Shown here: positions 1 to 10,837 of the stretch, piece after piece
Position numbering within the stretch: the first letter of the stretch is position 1
Layout: each line of letters begins with the position of its first letter
Source: Phyto melanocephala
Taxonomy: Eukaryota; Arthropoda; Insecta; Diptera; Rhinophoridae
DNA length: 64,000 nucleotides
Direction of reading: 5' to 3'
Assembly: GCA_941918925.1 (NCBI GenBank)
Contig: OW799234.1
Location: 75,908,543 to 75,972,542, forward strand
The notes under the pieces: generated by a model
Told to the model about the DNA's origin: nothing
The model's input: only the letters and a program-made list of their open reading frames with translations
Database searches by the model: none
Program-made: the position numbers and the translations under genes

Positions 1-554
1 AACTGTAACACACATTACCCCTGTAGCGAATTTGGAATATTCGTTTTTAAAATTGTAATAAAATTTTTGTTCATTTAGGATGGGGAAAAATATTTTCTAT
101 TTTATTATTTTATAAAGTGTACAAAATAATTGTCTGCATTTGAAATGTACTTGTATGATTAATTACGAAACTTTGAATAAAGATCTTTCGATAACAAATC
201 TATCGCCTATAATAAATATAAAACTTTTTAGCTGCTGACTGAATATAAATACAAAAATAATTAATGCTTTAATACTGTGAGATTGTTAGCACTAAAAGGA
301 TTGACAAATCGATTTACCTTCAATGATGGTCATTTAATCTAAACTGAGTTATTTATATTAATTTTAAAATTCCAAAATTCATACTAATTTTAATTCAAAA
401 AATTCTTATTCAAAATTGAATTAAAATTAAATTTTCCAATTTAAATTCCATGTATACCTTTTTACATAAACTAAGAGCAGTTAAATTAAATATGAGTTAT
501 TTTTTCAACACATTTGTTCAACAATATCAACATCAAATAAAGTTAAATTATTGC
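1..554. other. AT-rich stretch without recognised gene
   Basis: Only short A/T-rich words are visible, with no long open frame and no repeat family seen elsewhere in the window. Confidence 0.5.
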
Positions 555-1500
555 ACGGATTTATATGTATATCGTGATGAGGCTAACGATCGCTTCGGCA
601 TTTGTTGGCAGATGGCTTAAGACCTGTCAGGCGATGATTAGGCAAAAGCTTGTAGAGGCTGAAAGGATGTTTGCATTGGTTTATGTGGTACGTTTCATAC
701 CACACTAGCACAAGAAAGGGAAGCCAGTGAAGGCGGTGCTAGGATTGCTGCCAATGGATTTATTTTTAACGGAAATGACTTTATGATCGGCAATATGGAT
801 GAAAAGCGTTGGCACATGATATCGCTTTGGAACGGATTTGGGGAATAGCAGAATCGTGAATCTCGTGAATAAGCAGGTTAGGAAGACTCAGATGGCGGTG
901 GTGTGCTTGAGTCGAGTGAAAGTCCTCGAAAAGCTAAGTCGCATTGTAACAGTAGATGGATTCATCCATATTGAATGTTTGGATGATAACATCAGTATCT
1001 ATACTGATGGGTTTTTTATGAATGGGAGAACAGGCTTCATTGTGTAATAATTTGAGTAAAACCTATCCTGGGCATTTGGTTTAGGGAAATACGTGTTCAT
1101 CTATCAGGCTGAAATTATTAGTTTGCCGCATGCGTTGCACTTTCAATAGAATACAATGGAATAGAATACAATGTTTATAAAACGTGTGCGCCTGATAGAT
1201 GTCAACTCTTCTTTGATACTTTAGTTTGTTCTAAAGCTCAATAAGTGTGCTTCTTTAAATGAGGTAAGACTGATGTGGGTTAAGGGATACTTAGATACAG
1301 CTGGGATTATCTGGGAATAAAGCTTCAGACGAATTCTGCGGACAAAGGTCTTTCAGTGCGTAAATTTTTTAAATTTTCGAAGCTAGAGCAAACCACTTAA
1401 AGACAATCTCTTATGGTGCTCAATGAGTCACTTGGTAGAAAACTTGGTTTCAATCATGGAGCAATGAGCACAATAACTGTGTTGTACAGGACATGGAATC
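555..1500 (+). pseudogene. Decayed non-LTR retrotransposon, RNase H region
   Basis: Conceptual translation in shifting frames gives landmarks of the RNase H domain of I/R1/LOA-type LINEs. These are ISIYTDGFFMNGRTGF (the first catalytic Asp of RNase H lies in YTDG) near 990-1045, then IYQAEIISL near 1100-1130, then NEVRLMWVKGYLDTAGI near 1257-1305, which corresponds to the family motif WVPGHSGI.GNE. The upstream part (about 570-840) has LGLLPMDLFLTEM, like the linker after the reverse transcriptase. Stops and frameshifts throughout make it non-functional. The only uninterrupted piece is 838-1047. It belongs to the same broad class as the better preserved copy at 39247-40173. The family assignment beyond 'LINE with RNase H' is uncertain. 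Confidence 0.65.
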
Positions 1501-1508
1501 CCTAAGTC

Positions 1509-2361
1509 AAGGGTCTGCTAAATAACTTCTTTTTTTTAAATACTATAAAAAAACTACTGAATATTTTCTCAAATTTCTTTCTTTATTTGAAAGTACAATC
1601 CTTCCGGTTAATAATGGAAAATAATTTCATTCAAATGGCTGCCTCGACTGGCCATGCAGTAGCCTACACGATTGGTCGAATTTCTAAGCACATTATCGAT
1701 TGTGTGCGTCAATTATCTCTGGCTTGTTGGCGTAATACTTATATTTGACGTCACCCCACAAATAATATTCCAACGGTGTCAAATCGCAGCTCCGAGGTGG
1801 CCAAACGACATCAGCTCTGCGGCTGATAATGCCATCTTCAAAAGCAGGGCGCAAAACATCGAGTGTAACTTCGGCTGTGTGGCACGTAGCACCGTCCTGT
1901 TGAAACCAAATGTTTCCAATATCCTCCTCTTCAATTTTTGTGAACAATTCGTTCAACATGGCCCGATAACGATCGCCATTGACTGTAACGGCCACTCCTT
2001 GCTCATTTTCGAAGAAAAATAGCCCAATTATGTCTCTAGACCAAAGTCCGCACCAAACAGTGTTTTGGGTGTACCGGCTTTTCAATATATGCGTGCGGGT
2101 TGCCTGTGCCCCAAATTCGACAATTTTGCTTGTTTACATACTCGCCAAGACCAAAATGAGCTTCATCTGAAAAGATGATTTTTTTGGCAAAATCGGCCAA
2201 AGTAATGTCGCAATATTTCCCAGCGTTGTTTAAGCGTATACACCATATTCGTTCAGCAGAAGGATAAAACTAATTATCTGTCAAATTAGACATGACCTAA
2301 GTGTTACCCTTCACGAAATAACCACTAGTTAAAAAAAAACGTTAGATGGCGGACCGTTTAT
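1509..2361 (-). mobile_element. Mariner-like element (DD41D type), internally deleted
   Basis: The ends are inverted copies of each other: AAGGGTCTGCTAAATAAC at the left and GTTAGATGGCGGACCGTT at the right. The same termini bound the copy at 41775-42325. The element is about 0.85 kb against roughly 1.3 kb for complete relatives. It lacks the N-terminal helix-turn-helix region but keeps the catalytic part of the transposase on the minus strand. Exact outer borders are uncertain because no clean TA duplication is visible at the left side. Confidence 0.7.
1608..2205 (-). pseudogene. Mariner-family transposase fragment (DD41D type)
   Basis: The reading runs from IIFSDEAHF (first catalytic Asp, about 2180) through WFQQDGATCHTA (second Asp, about 1905) to WPPRSCDLTPLEYYLWG (about 1780). 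It then continues, after an in-frame stop near 1695, to the typical C-terminus SRGSHLNEIIFHY with a stop codon at 1608-1610. Between the second Asp and the third catalytic position there are 41 residues, the spacing of DD41D elements. The third acidic residue is Glu where the family normally has Asp. Frameshifts near 2085 and the in-frame stop make it inactive. This is the cut-and-paste DDE nuclease of the Tc1/mariner superfamily. Confidence 0.75.
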
Positions 2362-3967
2362 AAACTTATCAGTTTGATAATATTTACAGAATATGCCTTG
2401 AAGATTCTGACATAGCAGCGTGTCGAAGACAAGCGGTACATAAGGATCACATGGTAGCACATATTAAATGTGTATAGAGTATGAGAGACTTTAGCCTGAA
2501 TGAATTGCAGACAAAGGACAGTGCATTGAGGATTATCGGCAATCATTAGTTAGCAGTATGAAAACATTTTCTATTTAAGAGCAAACGTTCGCCGTGGTGC
2601 GTAACTTTGGGAAAAAGGGATACCTATACGTAGCCACGAAATCATTAATTATTTAGAAGCGAAAGGGATCATACATTTACCCGAAATAGCTGTGTTTCGA
2701 TTCTCCTTATACACATGTATTTATACATTTTCCACCTTATTAAGCAGCTAACACATTGCACGATTTTTATACCAGACTTGTTACATTTCCAAATGGTTGA
2801 TACGAACATACCGTGCGAAGTGCAAAGTGCAAAGTTATCTCACAAATTTTCAATAAGAGCTAACTATATTTTGTTCTGAAATGCCACCAAATATTTGTAG
2901 TTTTCAGAAATCTCTGCCACTGGAAGACATTCAGCAGACATACAGAACTACATATGACTCACAAATTTGAGTCAGACTTAAAAAAAATTTGCCAAATATT
3001 AGACGCATTAGTACACAATTTAAAATTCGCACAACCCAAGTCAGTATGTAATGTCAATCACAGGAACTATGGTATTCATACTCAACTATGCAATAATCTT
3101 TAACAAAAGTTATAAATACATATTAATGTATTCAGGAGTCACATTACTTATTAATATAAACCTAGAGATCATCGAAGATATTATCTGTTTCTAGATAAAT
3201 ATATTAATACGACACGATTTAATTATCTGTAACAAAACCAATTTACTTAAGTCACCCTAAGAAAAAATGTGTGAACTTGCATTATTATACTGATTTTATT
3301 TCCGAGGTATTTTTTTGCTAAAATAATTTTTATCACAAGTTTAACGATTGGAAACATTTATTGTCTTATTGATAAAAAAAAAACATTTAAGTTTTACTGA
3401 AGGCAAATTTACCAAATTTCTGTACAACATCTGTCTGTTGTTTATAAATTCAGCAGTAAGAATTTTTAAAATATTTTTAGGAACTTCGTCTAAATAGAAA
3501 ATAGTTTTTAATTTAATTTTATTGCACATTTTTTTTCGCAATTTTCGTTAACGAAATTTTTTCAAAGATTACCTTTTGTTCTTATCTAATAAATAAAACA
3601 AATCTCATATACATATGCATACAAATGCAGAAAAGCTCCAAAACTATATATACATTGCACAAATGGCTAAAGACCAAAAAATATGAATTCATTTAGCTCT
3701 ATTAAATTCCTTTATACAAAAGAAAAAATATTTTACAAAAACTAAAGACTAAACTAAGTAAGTGGCACATACCAGCTTATCATTTGAATTTATTTTCTGT
3801 TTTAACAAAAATGTTTACGAACAAAATCAAGTGCACTGTTAGCAGAGCCAAAGGCGCCAGCCTGTTAAGCCAATTACCCAAAATAGTGAATTAAAAAAAA
3901 ACACTGAAGTCCACTTAAAAACGAAATAATATATAAGAAAAACTAAGTGTACGAGGCTCCTGTGTTG

Positions 3968-4000
<33 letters not shown>

Positions 4001-4299
4001 TTTTATAATACTTGTACAATAGTAAATATAACAAACTTGTACACAATCATAATACATTCCTGAGGCCATGGCTAATAGATGCTTACCACACTTAAGTGTC
4101 TTGTTAAAGAAAAAAAATATTAAGCGGACACACACATACTCACAAACATAAAAAGAAAAAATAGCGTAAGATTTGTATTAGTGGCTTATGGACGGCAAGT
4201 CATACTTTGATAAATATATATACAAAAATATAAATGATAAATTGAACAAAAAAATTTTTGCTGTGAATATTAAAGCTTAGCAATTTTTTTTTTCTTAAA
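2362..4299. other. No gene recognised; AT-rich spacer
   Basis: Short frames near 2400-2545 and 3341-3541 have no recognisable domain. The stretch is about three quarters A+T. A T27 homopolymer lies at 3968-3994. The words around 3395-3445 (CAAATTT...CAACATCTGT) recur around 23926-23950, so an old shared repeat may be present. Confidence 0.4.
3968..3994. repeat. Poly(T) tract, 27 bases
   Basis: An uninterrupted run of T, immediately followed by A6. It could be the minus-strand tail of a retroposed copy, but no body or target duplication was recognised. Confidence 0.8.
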
Positions 4300-5463
4300 T
4301 ATACCCACCACCAAAATAAATGGTGAGAGGGTATACTCATTTTGTCATTCCGTTTGTAACACATGGGAATATCCATTTTAGGTTGTACTTTCTGAGTCCT
4401 AGTTGCATTTTAGGACAATCTAGCTATTACCGTCCAACTGTCCGAACAATAGAGTTCGAATCGAAAAAGTTAGTGGGATCAACTTTTGCCAGAATATTTC
4501 CTATACATAAGGTTTGTTTGGTATTAAAAATGGGCTTAATCCTTATATCAGAAAAAGAGTTAGAGCTCGTAATGCAAGAGTAGGTTATAAAAACAATGTC
4601 CTTTCTACAACGACTAGAATGCGATTCTGTCTAAGCGCATTGACGTAGAGCGATGAAACTTCGAAAGTATATTTCTTAAGTAAAAAAATATTTTTTTTTC
4701 AAATCTATATATGACAAACATCGGCCCTTAAAATTTAACTACCCTTTTGATAAAAATTTATGAAAATTTATGTTGCCCAGTGTCATTTTCGATTTATTTA
4801 AATTTTAAAACTTAATAAAACTGACAAAATAAGATGTATGATTCTGAAATTTTGCAAATATTTGTTTTTAATCAGAAGACTTGAAACAACAGAAAATTTG
4901 CTCCACACGTGAACTTTTACGACCGCTTCGCAAATAACGCTTCATCTCAACTTCATATAATCTCTAAGATTATTGAAAAATAAATGACTCTATATTCAAA
5001 TATCTAAGTTTAATTCATTAGCAGAAATTACTTTGCGAAAAACAGCAGAATGATACGTATTAAGTGATGATTTGCTAATATAAATGTAATTCTAAAAAAA
5101 TAAGATGACACGCCTGCTTTAACTCCCTTCTCCCATATAATGCCTTACCTTTAAATCGTACTATTTATTTCTTTATAGACAAAAATTAAAAAAAATCTGT
5201 AGTACATTATTTTAGTTGCATTTAAACATTGATTATATAATTTTGAGGAGGTGTCATGTCCACACAAAGGTAACGCTACCTCTGGGTACCAAATTCTACT
5301 CTTCAGTTTTCTTAAAATTACAACACTGTACAACATATTTTATTATAAAAAGACTTTTCCATAGCGATTACTGTTAACAATAAAATAATATATTTTGTGC
5401 ACAAAATTGGTAATGGTTATCAAAAATTCGCCACAGCCTAATATCCTAATATAGTGCTCCTAT
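4300..5463 (+). mobile_element. Type I INE-1/DINE-1-like Helentron, degraded
   Basis: It begins TATACCCACCACC with an inverted partner 20 bases on (GGTGAGAGGGTATA). It then shows the conserved order TTTGTCATTCCGTTTGTAAC, AAGGTTTGTTTGGTATT, AGAGTTAGAGCTCG and, near the end, ATTCCATAGCGATTACT and AAATTGGTAATGG. The terminal hairpin and CTTACTTG end are decayed (TTCGCCACAGCC...GTGCTCC). A 30-base remnant resembling the right end of the mariner MITE described at 28228-28843 lies at 4722-4752. Non-autonomous: no protein is encoded. Confidence 0.75.
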
Positions 5464-5466
5464 TTT

Positions 5467-6302
5467 TATACCCTTCACACAGTGAAAAAAGGTATATATA
5501 GGTTTGTCATTCCGTGTGAAATTTCTACAATTTTCATCTCCGACCCCATAAAGTATATATTTTCTGAAAGCTTATGAATAGGGGAGTCGATTAAGCTCTG
5601 TCAGTCTGTCCGTCTGACCGTCTGTCCGTCTCACCGTCTGTCCGTGTGTATGTTGAAATGAAACTTTTTGAAGCCCCCGGCATAGGTTGGACCCGGGTAA
5701 GGTATTAAAATATCAGAAATATTCGGGAGCAGATCGGTATTGAAAATCAGAAACATCCGTACATAAACAACTGAGATATGAGCAAAAACCCACGACCACC
5801 TCGATTTTTTTTTTTACAAAAACAACATTACAACAACAACATACATACTTACATACAAACGTGTATACTGGTTAGAGAAAACGTGGCATCGAATCCCAGC
5901 TGAGCCAAAAAAATTTTTTTTTTAATTTTTTTTAATTTTTTTTATGTTTTATTTAATATATTATTTATATTTTTATTATTATTTTTTTTTAAATTTTTTT
6001 TTTAATTTTTTTTTTATTTTTTTTTTGTTTTATATATATTATTATTATTATACATAATAATTTTTTTTTTAATTTTTTTTTTAAATTTTTTTTAAAACAA
6101 TTTTTTTTTTTTTTTTTGTTTTTTTAGCATACATACGTGAATTTGTAATTTTACAATGGGACGTTTTTATATATGTATGTTTTTATATGTAGGTTCGTAT
6201 TTCATATGGGATGAATGGTGACACAAACCACTGTTATTGCATGACTACACGTTGTGAAGTGTAAATAAGATTCGGCACGGCCGAATATAGCGCTCTTACT
6301 TG
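5467..6302 (+). mobile_element. Type II INE-1/DINE-1-like Helentron, near complete
   Basis: The 5' end is TATACCCTTCACACAGTG with a small inverted repeat. It is followed by GACCCCATAAAGTATATA, a GTCCGTCTG minisatellite (5605-5645), GAGATATGAGC, an ACAACAACATACATAC stretch, a tRNA-like block (5862-5906), a 250-bp T-rich core and TTGTGAAG. It ends with the hairpin TTCGGCACGGCCGAA plus TATAGCGCTCTTACTTG. The host base on both sides is T and there is no duplication, as Helitron/Helentron elements insert between two T. It is nearly identical in layout to the copy at 53759-54599, which suggests a recently active subfamily. Confidence 0.85.
5862..5906 (+). repeat. tRNA-like block inside type II Helentron
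   Basis: GTATACTGGTTAGAG followed closely by TCGAATCCCAGCTGAGCC resembles a D-arm/A-box part and a TPsiC-arm/B-box part (GGTTCGAATCC) of a tRNA gene. The anticodon part is missing. The same block is at 14678-14725, 19463-19510 (reverse), 20742-20787 (inverted within its element) and 54144-54186. Whether it is truly tRNA-derived is inference. Confidence 0.45.
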
Positions 6303-7096
6303 TTTTTTTTTTTTTTTTTTTGGTTTTTCATCTTGTCTGCAAAATTATAGTGGACCAGAAAAAATATAAATTATAAAATGAAAAACCAAAAAAAAAAAAT
6401 TATTCAATAAAAAAAAATATTTTTTTTTTGTGTTTTTCCAAAGTGAAAGACAACAGAACGCATTACACATGCCTATTTGTTTGCCCATTTGCCCGTTTGC
6501 CAGTTTGTCTGTGCGAGAAGTACCAGCTTGCTTTTGTGTATGTCTGTTAAACTTCATGTTAATGTTTAATGATTTTTTTATTTAACTCATACGGTTAGTT
6601 AAAATTATTTTGTGTTTCTTGCATATTGATGAGCGATTTGGCTTAGAATATGAATGTAGAAATTTAAATTGTGCTTTTGTTTTAATTTTTTTTTACTAAC
6701 AGTTTCTGGTTGATTAAGATACATCAAGAGGTTGCAATAAATCGTGGCCACCTTAGTGGTTGTTTGATATGATTTTCTATGTAAATTTTAAATTATTTTT
6801 GTTGTTTAATTTTTTATAAACATTTTAATTTAAAACTAATTATTTTAAAATAAAACCAGATTTATGTACACATAATAAAATTGGTTGCTGGTTAAAAGAA
6901 TTTTAAACAATTGTAGCCAAACCTGGACCAGAGCGGCAAGCGTTGTGATAAGCGCTGGCTCTGTAGTGACAAATCTAAACAAGAGCGTTAACGCTTTGCA
7001 AGGAACAGTAACGTTTACTTATGTGCATTGCTGTTTTTCCTCCTTATTAATGATTAAAAAGTATATTGACGAAATTAATATCTAGTTATAATTATC
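6303..7096. other. No gene recognised; T-rich spacer
   Basis: A poly(T) run of about 20 directly follows the Helentron. The remainder is AT-rich with no coding signal. A frame at 6885-7085 has no recognisable domain. Confidence 0.4.
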
Positions 7097-7104
7097 ATGC
7101 TGAT

Positions 7105-7309
7105 CAAGCCATATTTATTCATCAGGTAATTGCAGTTCGGAGAGAATTTTTTGTTTATATTTTTATATATGAAGTTTGACATTTGAAATAAATTAGAAAA
7201 GAGAGAAAATTGTTTTTTATTTATGCATTTTGACAGCTGAAATTTAAAAATAGTGTTAAAAAAAAATCAGCTGGCGAATCAAGAGTACCTGATGAATAAA
7301 TATGCCTTG
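7105..7309. mobile_element. hAT-like MITE with 8-bp target duplication
   Basis: The terminal inverted repeats are CAAGCCATATTTATTCATCA at the left and its near-perfect complement ending GAATAAATATGCCTTG at the right (23 of 24 positions agree). It is flanked on both sides by the perfect 8-bp direct repeat ATGCTGAT (7097-7104 and 7310-7317). Eight-base duplications and CA...TG ends are typical of the hAT superfamily. The interior (205 bp in all) has no coding capacity. Relatives are at 9605-9830 and 10838-11037. Confidence 0.85.
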
Positions 7310-7429
7310 ATGCTGATAATGTACTATTAATCTACATGGCAGTCCAAAGCAAAACGCACGATATTAATTTTAAATAGAACCAAAAGTTTTCAAAGAATTA
7401 TGTTAATAATTTTTATTATGATAAAAGCA

Positions 7430-8180
7430 ATATCACCAAATGCTTGCCAAGACTTCTGTGGCATACTTCTATCGAATGGTTCATATTTTCAAAGACACTG
7501 AGACATAATTGAGTTTAACGTCGTTAGTTTGTAAAATTATCTCATCGTTTAGTTCTTGAATTATTTTGGCTTATCGGTACACACATTTCTTTTCAATATT
7601 TTTAAAGAATGAAGTACAACAGAGTCAAGTCTCAGTGCCGGGGCGGTTAATTAACATTGCCATGACGTGAGATAATACGGTCATTGAACTTTTAGCGCAA
7701 ACTAGCCATTGTTTTGTTGGTTTTGTGGTAATATGCACTATTCTGTAGTAACCACATAACGTCTAGTTCCATATTCTTAATTTTTAGAAGCCCGTTACCA
7801 TTTCACGATAACGAACACCAATTCCAGAAACTAATTAAATGACCTTATTTCCGAAGAAGTACAGCCCGATAACACCTTAAGCCCACAAACTTCATCAAAT
7901 AGTTACTCCTTCTGGATGCATTGGCTTTACAACTATCACTTGTGGAATATAAATTGCCCAAATTCGAAAATCCTGTTTGTCAGCGAATTCACTGAGGTAA
8001 AAATGTGCCTCGTTGCTGAAGTTGATTTTGCTTGTATAGTCACCATTTACTTGTGTCTGCTTAACCAACCATTTGGTATACTGACGACGCTGGTAATGTT
8101 CATTAGACTTCAGTTTATTTTTGTTCTAAGTTATAACGACAAAGTACATTACAGTTAAATTGATGTTGTTTATACCTGAA
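7430..8180 (-). pseudogene. Old mariner-like transposase relic
   Basis: Minus-strand translation, allowing for frameshifts, gives in order: NEHYQRRQYTKWLVKQTQVN (about 8100-8040), INFSNEAHFYLSEF (about 8030-7985, first catalytic Asp changed to Asn), KPMHPEGVTI, GVIGLYFF, GVRYREMVTG (about 7810), KFNDRIISRHGNVN (about 7685-7640, just before the third acidic position) and a C-terminal SIEVCHRSLGKHL (about 7460). This order matches full-length transposases of the same mariner group as the element at 1509-2361. Many stops and a lost first Asp show that it is long dead. Borders are approximate and no terminal repeats were found. Confidence 0.65.
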
Positions 8181-8644
8181 AAATATGCCTAAACTGTGCA
8201 TGTCGGAATGATAAAATAAAGATTGCACAATTGGATGACGTAATTGTTTAATTAAAATTTAAAATTTTATAATGCTATGATCTATGTATTATGTGATAGT
8301 TGGAAACACCATATCACTGGCTATTAAATTATTAGTTAACAGAAGCCAAGCCAGAGTTTCATTATGCGCAGAGAATTTCGGAAAAATGTCCGCATGGTTT
8401 TATAATCGTTATTTTGTCACTCTTGCCGTTCATTTCATTTTCTATTGGGCATGTTGAAAGCCTACTAATATTTTCAAAACTTCAACAATTTTCATACAAA
8501 TATTATTCATTTCGATTTAATAACTCAAAATTTAAAAACATAAAAAAATCTAATAATCAAAATATTTCGGATCAAAATTAAAAAAACACATAAAGCCATC
8601 AAAAATCTACTAAAACAACAGAACTCCTCTATCTATCGATAACC
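8160..8644. other. Upstream region of the candidate gene; nothing specific
   Basis: AT-rich sequence with no clear core promoter word or repeat. The 5' untranslated part of the gene starting at 8645 probably lies here. Confidence 0.3.
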
Positions 8645-9266
8645 ATGGCTAAAAAAGGTGGCAAAGACAAGGGCGGCAAGGGCAAAGGAAAAGGAAAAGA
8701 TAAAAAGAAAGGTAAAAAAGCTAAAGTTGAGGTTAAGCCTGAACCACCCAAAGTCGAAAAGGTAGAAGAACCCAAGGAAGAAAAAAAGGAGGAGCCCAAA
8801 GAAGAAATTAAAGAAAAAATCGAAGAACCATGCATTTTTAATTGTGCTCAAGATAAGGTTACGTATCGGCCAAATTCTTATCCCGGTCTTTTGACGCAAC
8901 CCAAAACAATGGCTGTGGTGGGTTCTGAATGTGGCAGCTACGACAGTCTGTGCAAGTTATTACATTCTGCATTTCGATGCGCCAATCGTGTATATGCCAT
9001 GGTACCTTGGGGCAACTACGTTGCCTTTCGCGCACATAACGGCACCAACATGACATTTTCTATTCGATGGTTGCTCTTGTAATGTGAATCGATTTCGTTA
9101 TCTGGATTTAACTTGCGGCACTGCTGGTTTATTGTATTTCGAAGAAATTCATAAACTAATTAACTATGTAATAATGTCACGTTCGAGGAGGGAGGAAATA
9201 AAGAATCTAAAGCGCTGTGTAGTGGACGATGTGTGCAAAGAAATGTATGGTTCACATCATATTTAA
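8645..9266 (+). CDS. Candidate host gene, Lys/Gly/Glu-rich protein, one frameshift
   Basis: I do not recognise this protein. The chosen ATG (8645) sits in a good fly start context (ATAACCATGGCT). Residues 4-30 are a K/G-rich run (GGKGKGKGKDKKKGKK). Residues 31-62 are P/E/K-rich and probably disordered. A Cys-containing, probably folded part starts at about residue 62 (CIFNCAQDKVTYRPNSYPG, LTQPKTMAVVGSECG, LCKLLHSAFRCANRVY). The first frame closes at 9082. The +1-shifted frame is open from 9054 to a stop at 9264-9266 and has protein-like composition (FDGCSCNVNRFRYLDL, GTAGLLYFEEIHKL, RCVVDDVCKEMYG). The likely original product is therefore about 205 residues, with a single indel near 9054-9075. 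This could be a real disruption, a sequencing error or a very small unusual intron. Three AATAAA signals follow within 90 bases. Lys/Gly-rich, apparently intronless fly genes are often testis-expressed, but that is speculation here. It could also be a decaying retrocopy. Confidence 0.55.
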
Positions 9267-9318
9267 AGGATTGGGATTGTACAAGATTTTTCATTTTAAT
9301 TAACAGTAACGATATTCT

Positions 9319-9356
9319 AATAAAGCAATAATAAAGGGAAGAATTAAAGAAATAAA
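9319..9356 (+). terminator. Polyadenylation signals of the candidate gene
   Basis: AATAAA occurs at 9319-9324, 9330-9335 and 9351-9356, starting 53 bases after the last stop codon. In this AT-rich DNA such words are common, so they support the gene only weakly. Confidence 0.4.
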
Positions 9357-9444
9357 AACTGAATTAAAAAAATTTGAAATAATTTCACTGCCTCGCAAAT
9401 TATAGAGATATTTATTATGGTCTGTTATAAGCCGAGTTGTAATT

Positions 9445-9880
9445 ATTTCTTATAACCTACATATATTGCCAAGGGTCATTGTGTGTTTAGTTTCTACAAT
9501 ATTCATTTCCGACTCTGTAAATTAGATATTTTCTGAAAGCTTAAAAATACAGCGCCTATATCTGTGTGCCCGTCTGTCTCGTTTCAATCAACTTAAGAGG
9601 CCCCCAAGGCATATTTATTCATCAGGTAATTGCAGTTCGGAGAGAATTTTTGGTTATATATTTTTATATACATATGAAGTTTGGCATTTGAAATAAATTA
9701 GAAAAGAGAAAAGGAAGAGTTTTTTTATAAAAGTTTTTTATTTATGCATTTTGACAGCTGAAATTTAAAATAAGTGTTGAAAAAAATAATCAGCTGAATC
9801 AAGAGTACCTGATGAATAAATATGCCTCTAGACGCCCCCTAAATATTGCACAGATCTATATGTAATATCATTTTTTTTTT
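9445..9880 (+). mobile_element. Type II Helentron fragment interrupted by a MITE
   Basis: TTTCTACAATATTCATTTCC, ATTTTCTGAAAGCTTA, CCGTCTGTC and AATCAACTTAAGAGGCCCC are in the order seen in complete type II copies. After the hAT-like MITE (9605-9830) the element resumes at GACGCCCCC and fades by about 9880. Its termini are lost. Confidence 0.65.
9605..9830. mobile_element. hAT-like MITE inserted in a Helentron fragment
   Basis: It starts CAAGGCATATTTATTCATCA and ends with the complement GATGAATAAATATGCCT. It is flanked by GAGGCCCC (9597-9604) and GACGCCCC (9831-9838), a 7/8 match, consistent with an 8-bp hAT duplication plus one mutation. Internal sequence is shared with the copy at 7105-7309 (GCAGTTCGGAGAGAATTTTT, GCATTTTGACAGCTGAAATT). 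Confidence 0.8.
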
Positions 9881-10418
9881 TAAATTTTCAAGAATTAATC
9901 AAAATCCAATACAATCACCCAATATTTATTTCAGAATAGGAGCAAATAAAAGCGACTTATTTTTTCTCATGGGTAGCAGCATTCGACTATATGGGTCTTC
10001 CAAGACGAGTAAAACTGTACCAAACTCATTCAAAATTCGTTCAAAATTAATTAGTTGGAGATATCTCAAAGGGGATGAAATAAGTGCTTTGAAAATTTGT
10101 TGAAAAGTGTGCAAAAGTGCATTAATCTTCATGAAGAATATTTTGAAAATCAATAAGTCAATTTGCGATTTTTTTTTTGATGATTTGTTGTCTCTAATTC
10201 GGAAATACAAAAGACAACCCTTGTATTCTCTAAATTCTCTGCAATTACTCAAATTATTAATTTTTTTTAAATGTTAAATTTCGATGCGATGTTCGAAAGT
10301 GGAAATCAATTGAATAATACCAATAAGGCATATTTGACGAAAGTTTGAGCTATTGTGAATTTTATTAATTCAAATTATGCATAATATTATATTGTTATCA
10401 GTTGTGTCTTACGATTTC
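9881..10418. other. No gene recognised
   Basis: Overlapping open frames exist on both strands (9846-10103 plus, 9926-10252 minus), neither with a recognisable motif. AT-rich, no repeat family identified. Confidence 0.35.
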
Positions 10419-10579
10419 CAAGGCATATTCATACAGGTATATGCAACGGCGAATTTGCTATGATGTTCGCTGTCAGACGCCACATATAAAAAATACACAA
10501 TAATTTTTTATACAAGGAGTTTGACTGTAGCATTCATCATCAGCTGGGCTGAAAATTTCGCCTGTATGAATTCGCCTTG
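10419..10579. mobile_element. Short hAT-like MITE with perfect 8-bp duplication
   Basis: The left end is CAAGGCATATTCATACAGG and the right end is CCTGTATGAATTCGCCTTG (inverted). The flanks are ACGATTTC at 10411-10418 and again at 10580-10587, a perfect 8-bp target duplication. Length 161 bp, no coding capacity. The ends and the internal CATCAGCTGGGCTGA word are shared with the cluster at 15127-15634. Confidence 0.85.
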
Positions 10580-10837
10580 ACGATTTCTTTGCAAACTAAA
10601 AAAAATAAAAATACAGAGATCCATAAAAAATTCGACATTATTGTTCGATAATTAAAGGAAAATTTTATAGCCAACGAAGATCAAATGTCTTATAATAAGG
10701 GCCAAAATAAAAGGTGTGCCACTTGAGAGAGAGATGATTTTTTTAGTTTGCTGGGCGAGTTCACTTTATTTATTAAAAATTTTTTTTTACAAATAATTTT
10801 CATTTCACTTTTTTGTATTCAATTTGTAATTATTAAA

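Noticed and set aside
2390..2560. Possible LINE coding piece (ICLEDSDIAACRRQAVHKDH)
   Set aside because: It looks protein-like for about 30 residues, but I could not match it to a motif and the frame closes quickly.
8629..8899. Minus-strand frames rich in F, L and S overlapping the candidate gene
   Set aside because: They are the complement of the Lys/Gly/Glu-rich part of the plus-strand frame and have no independent support.
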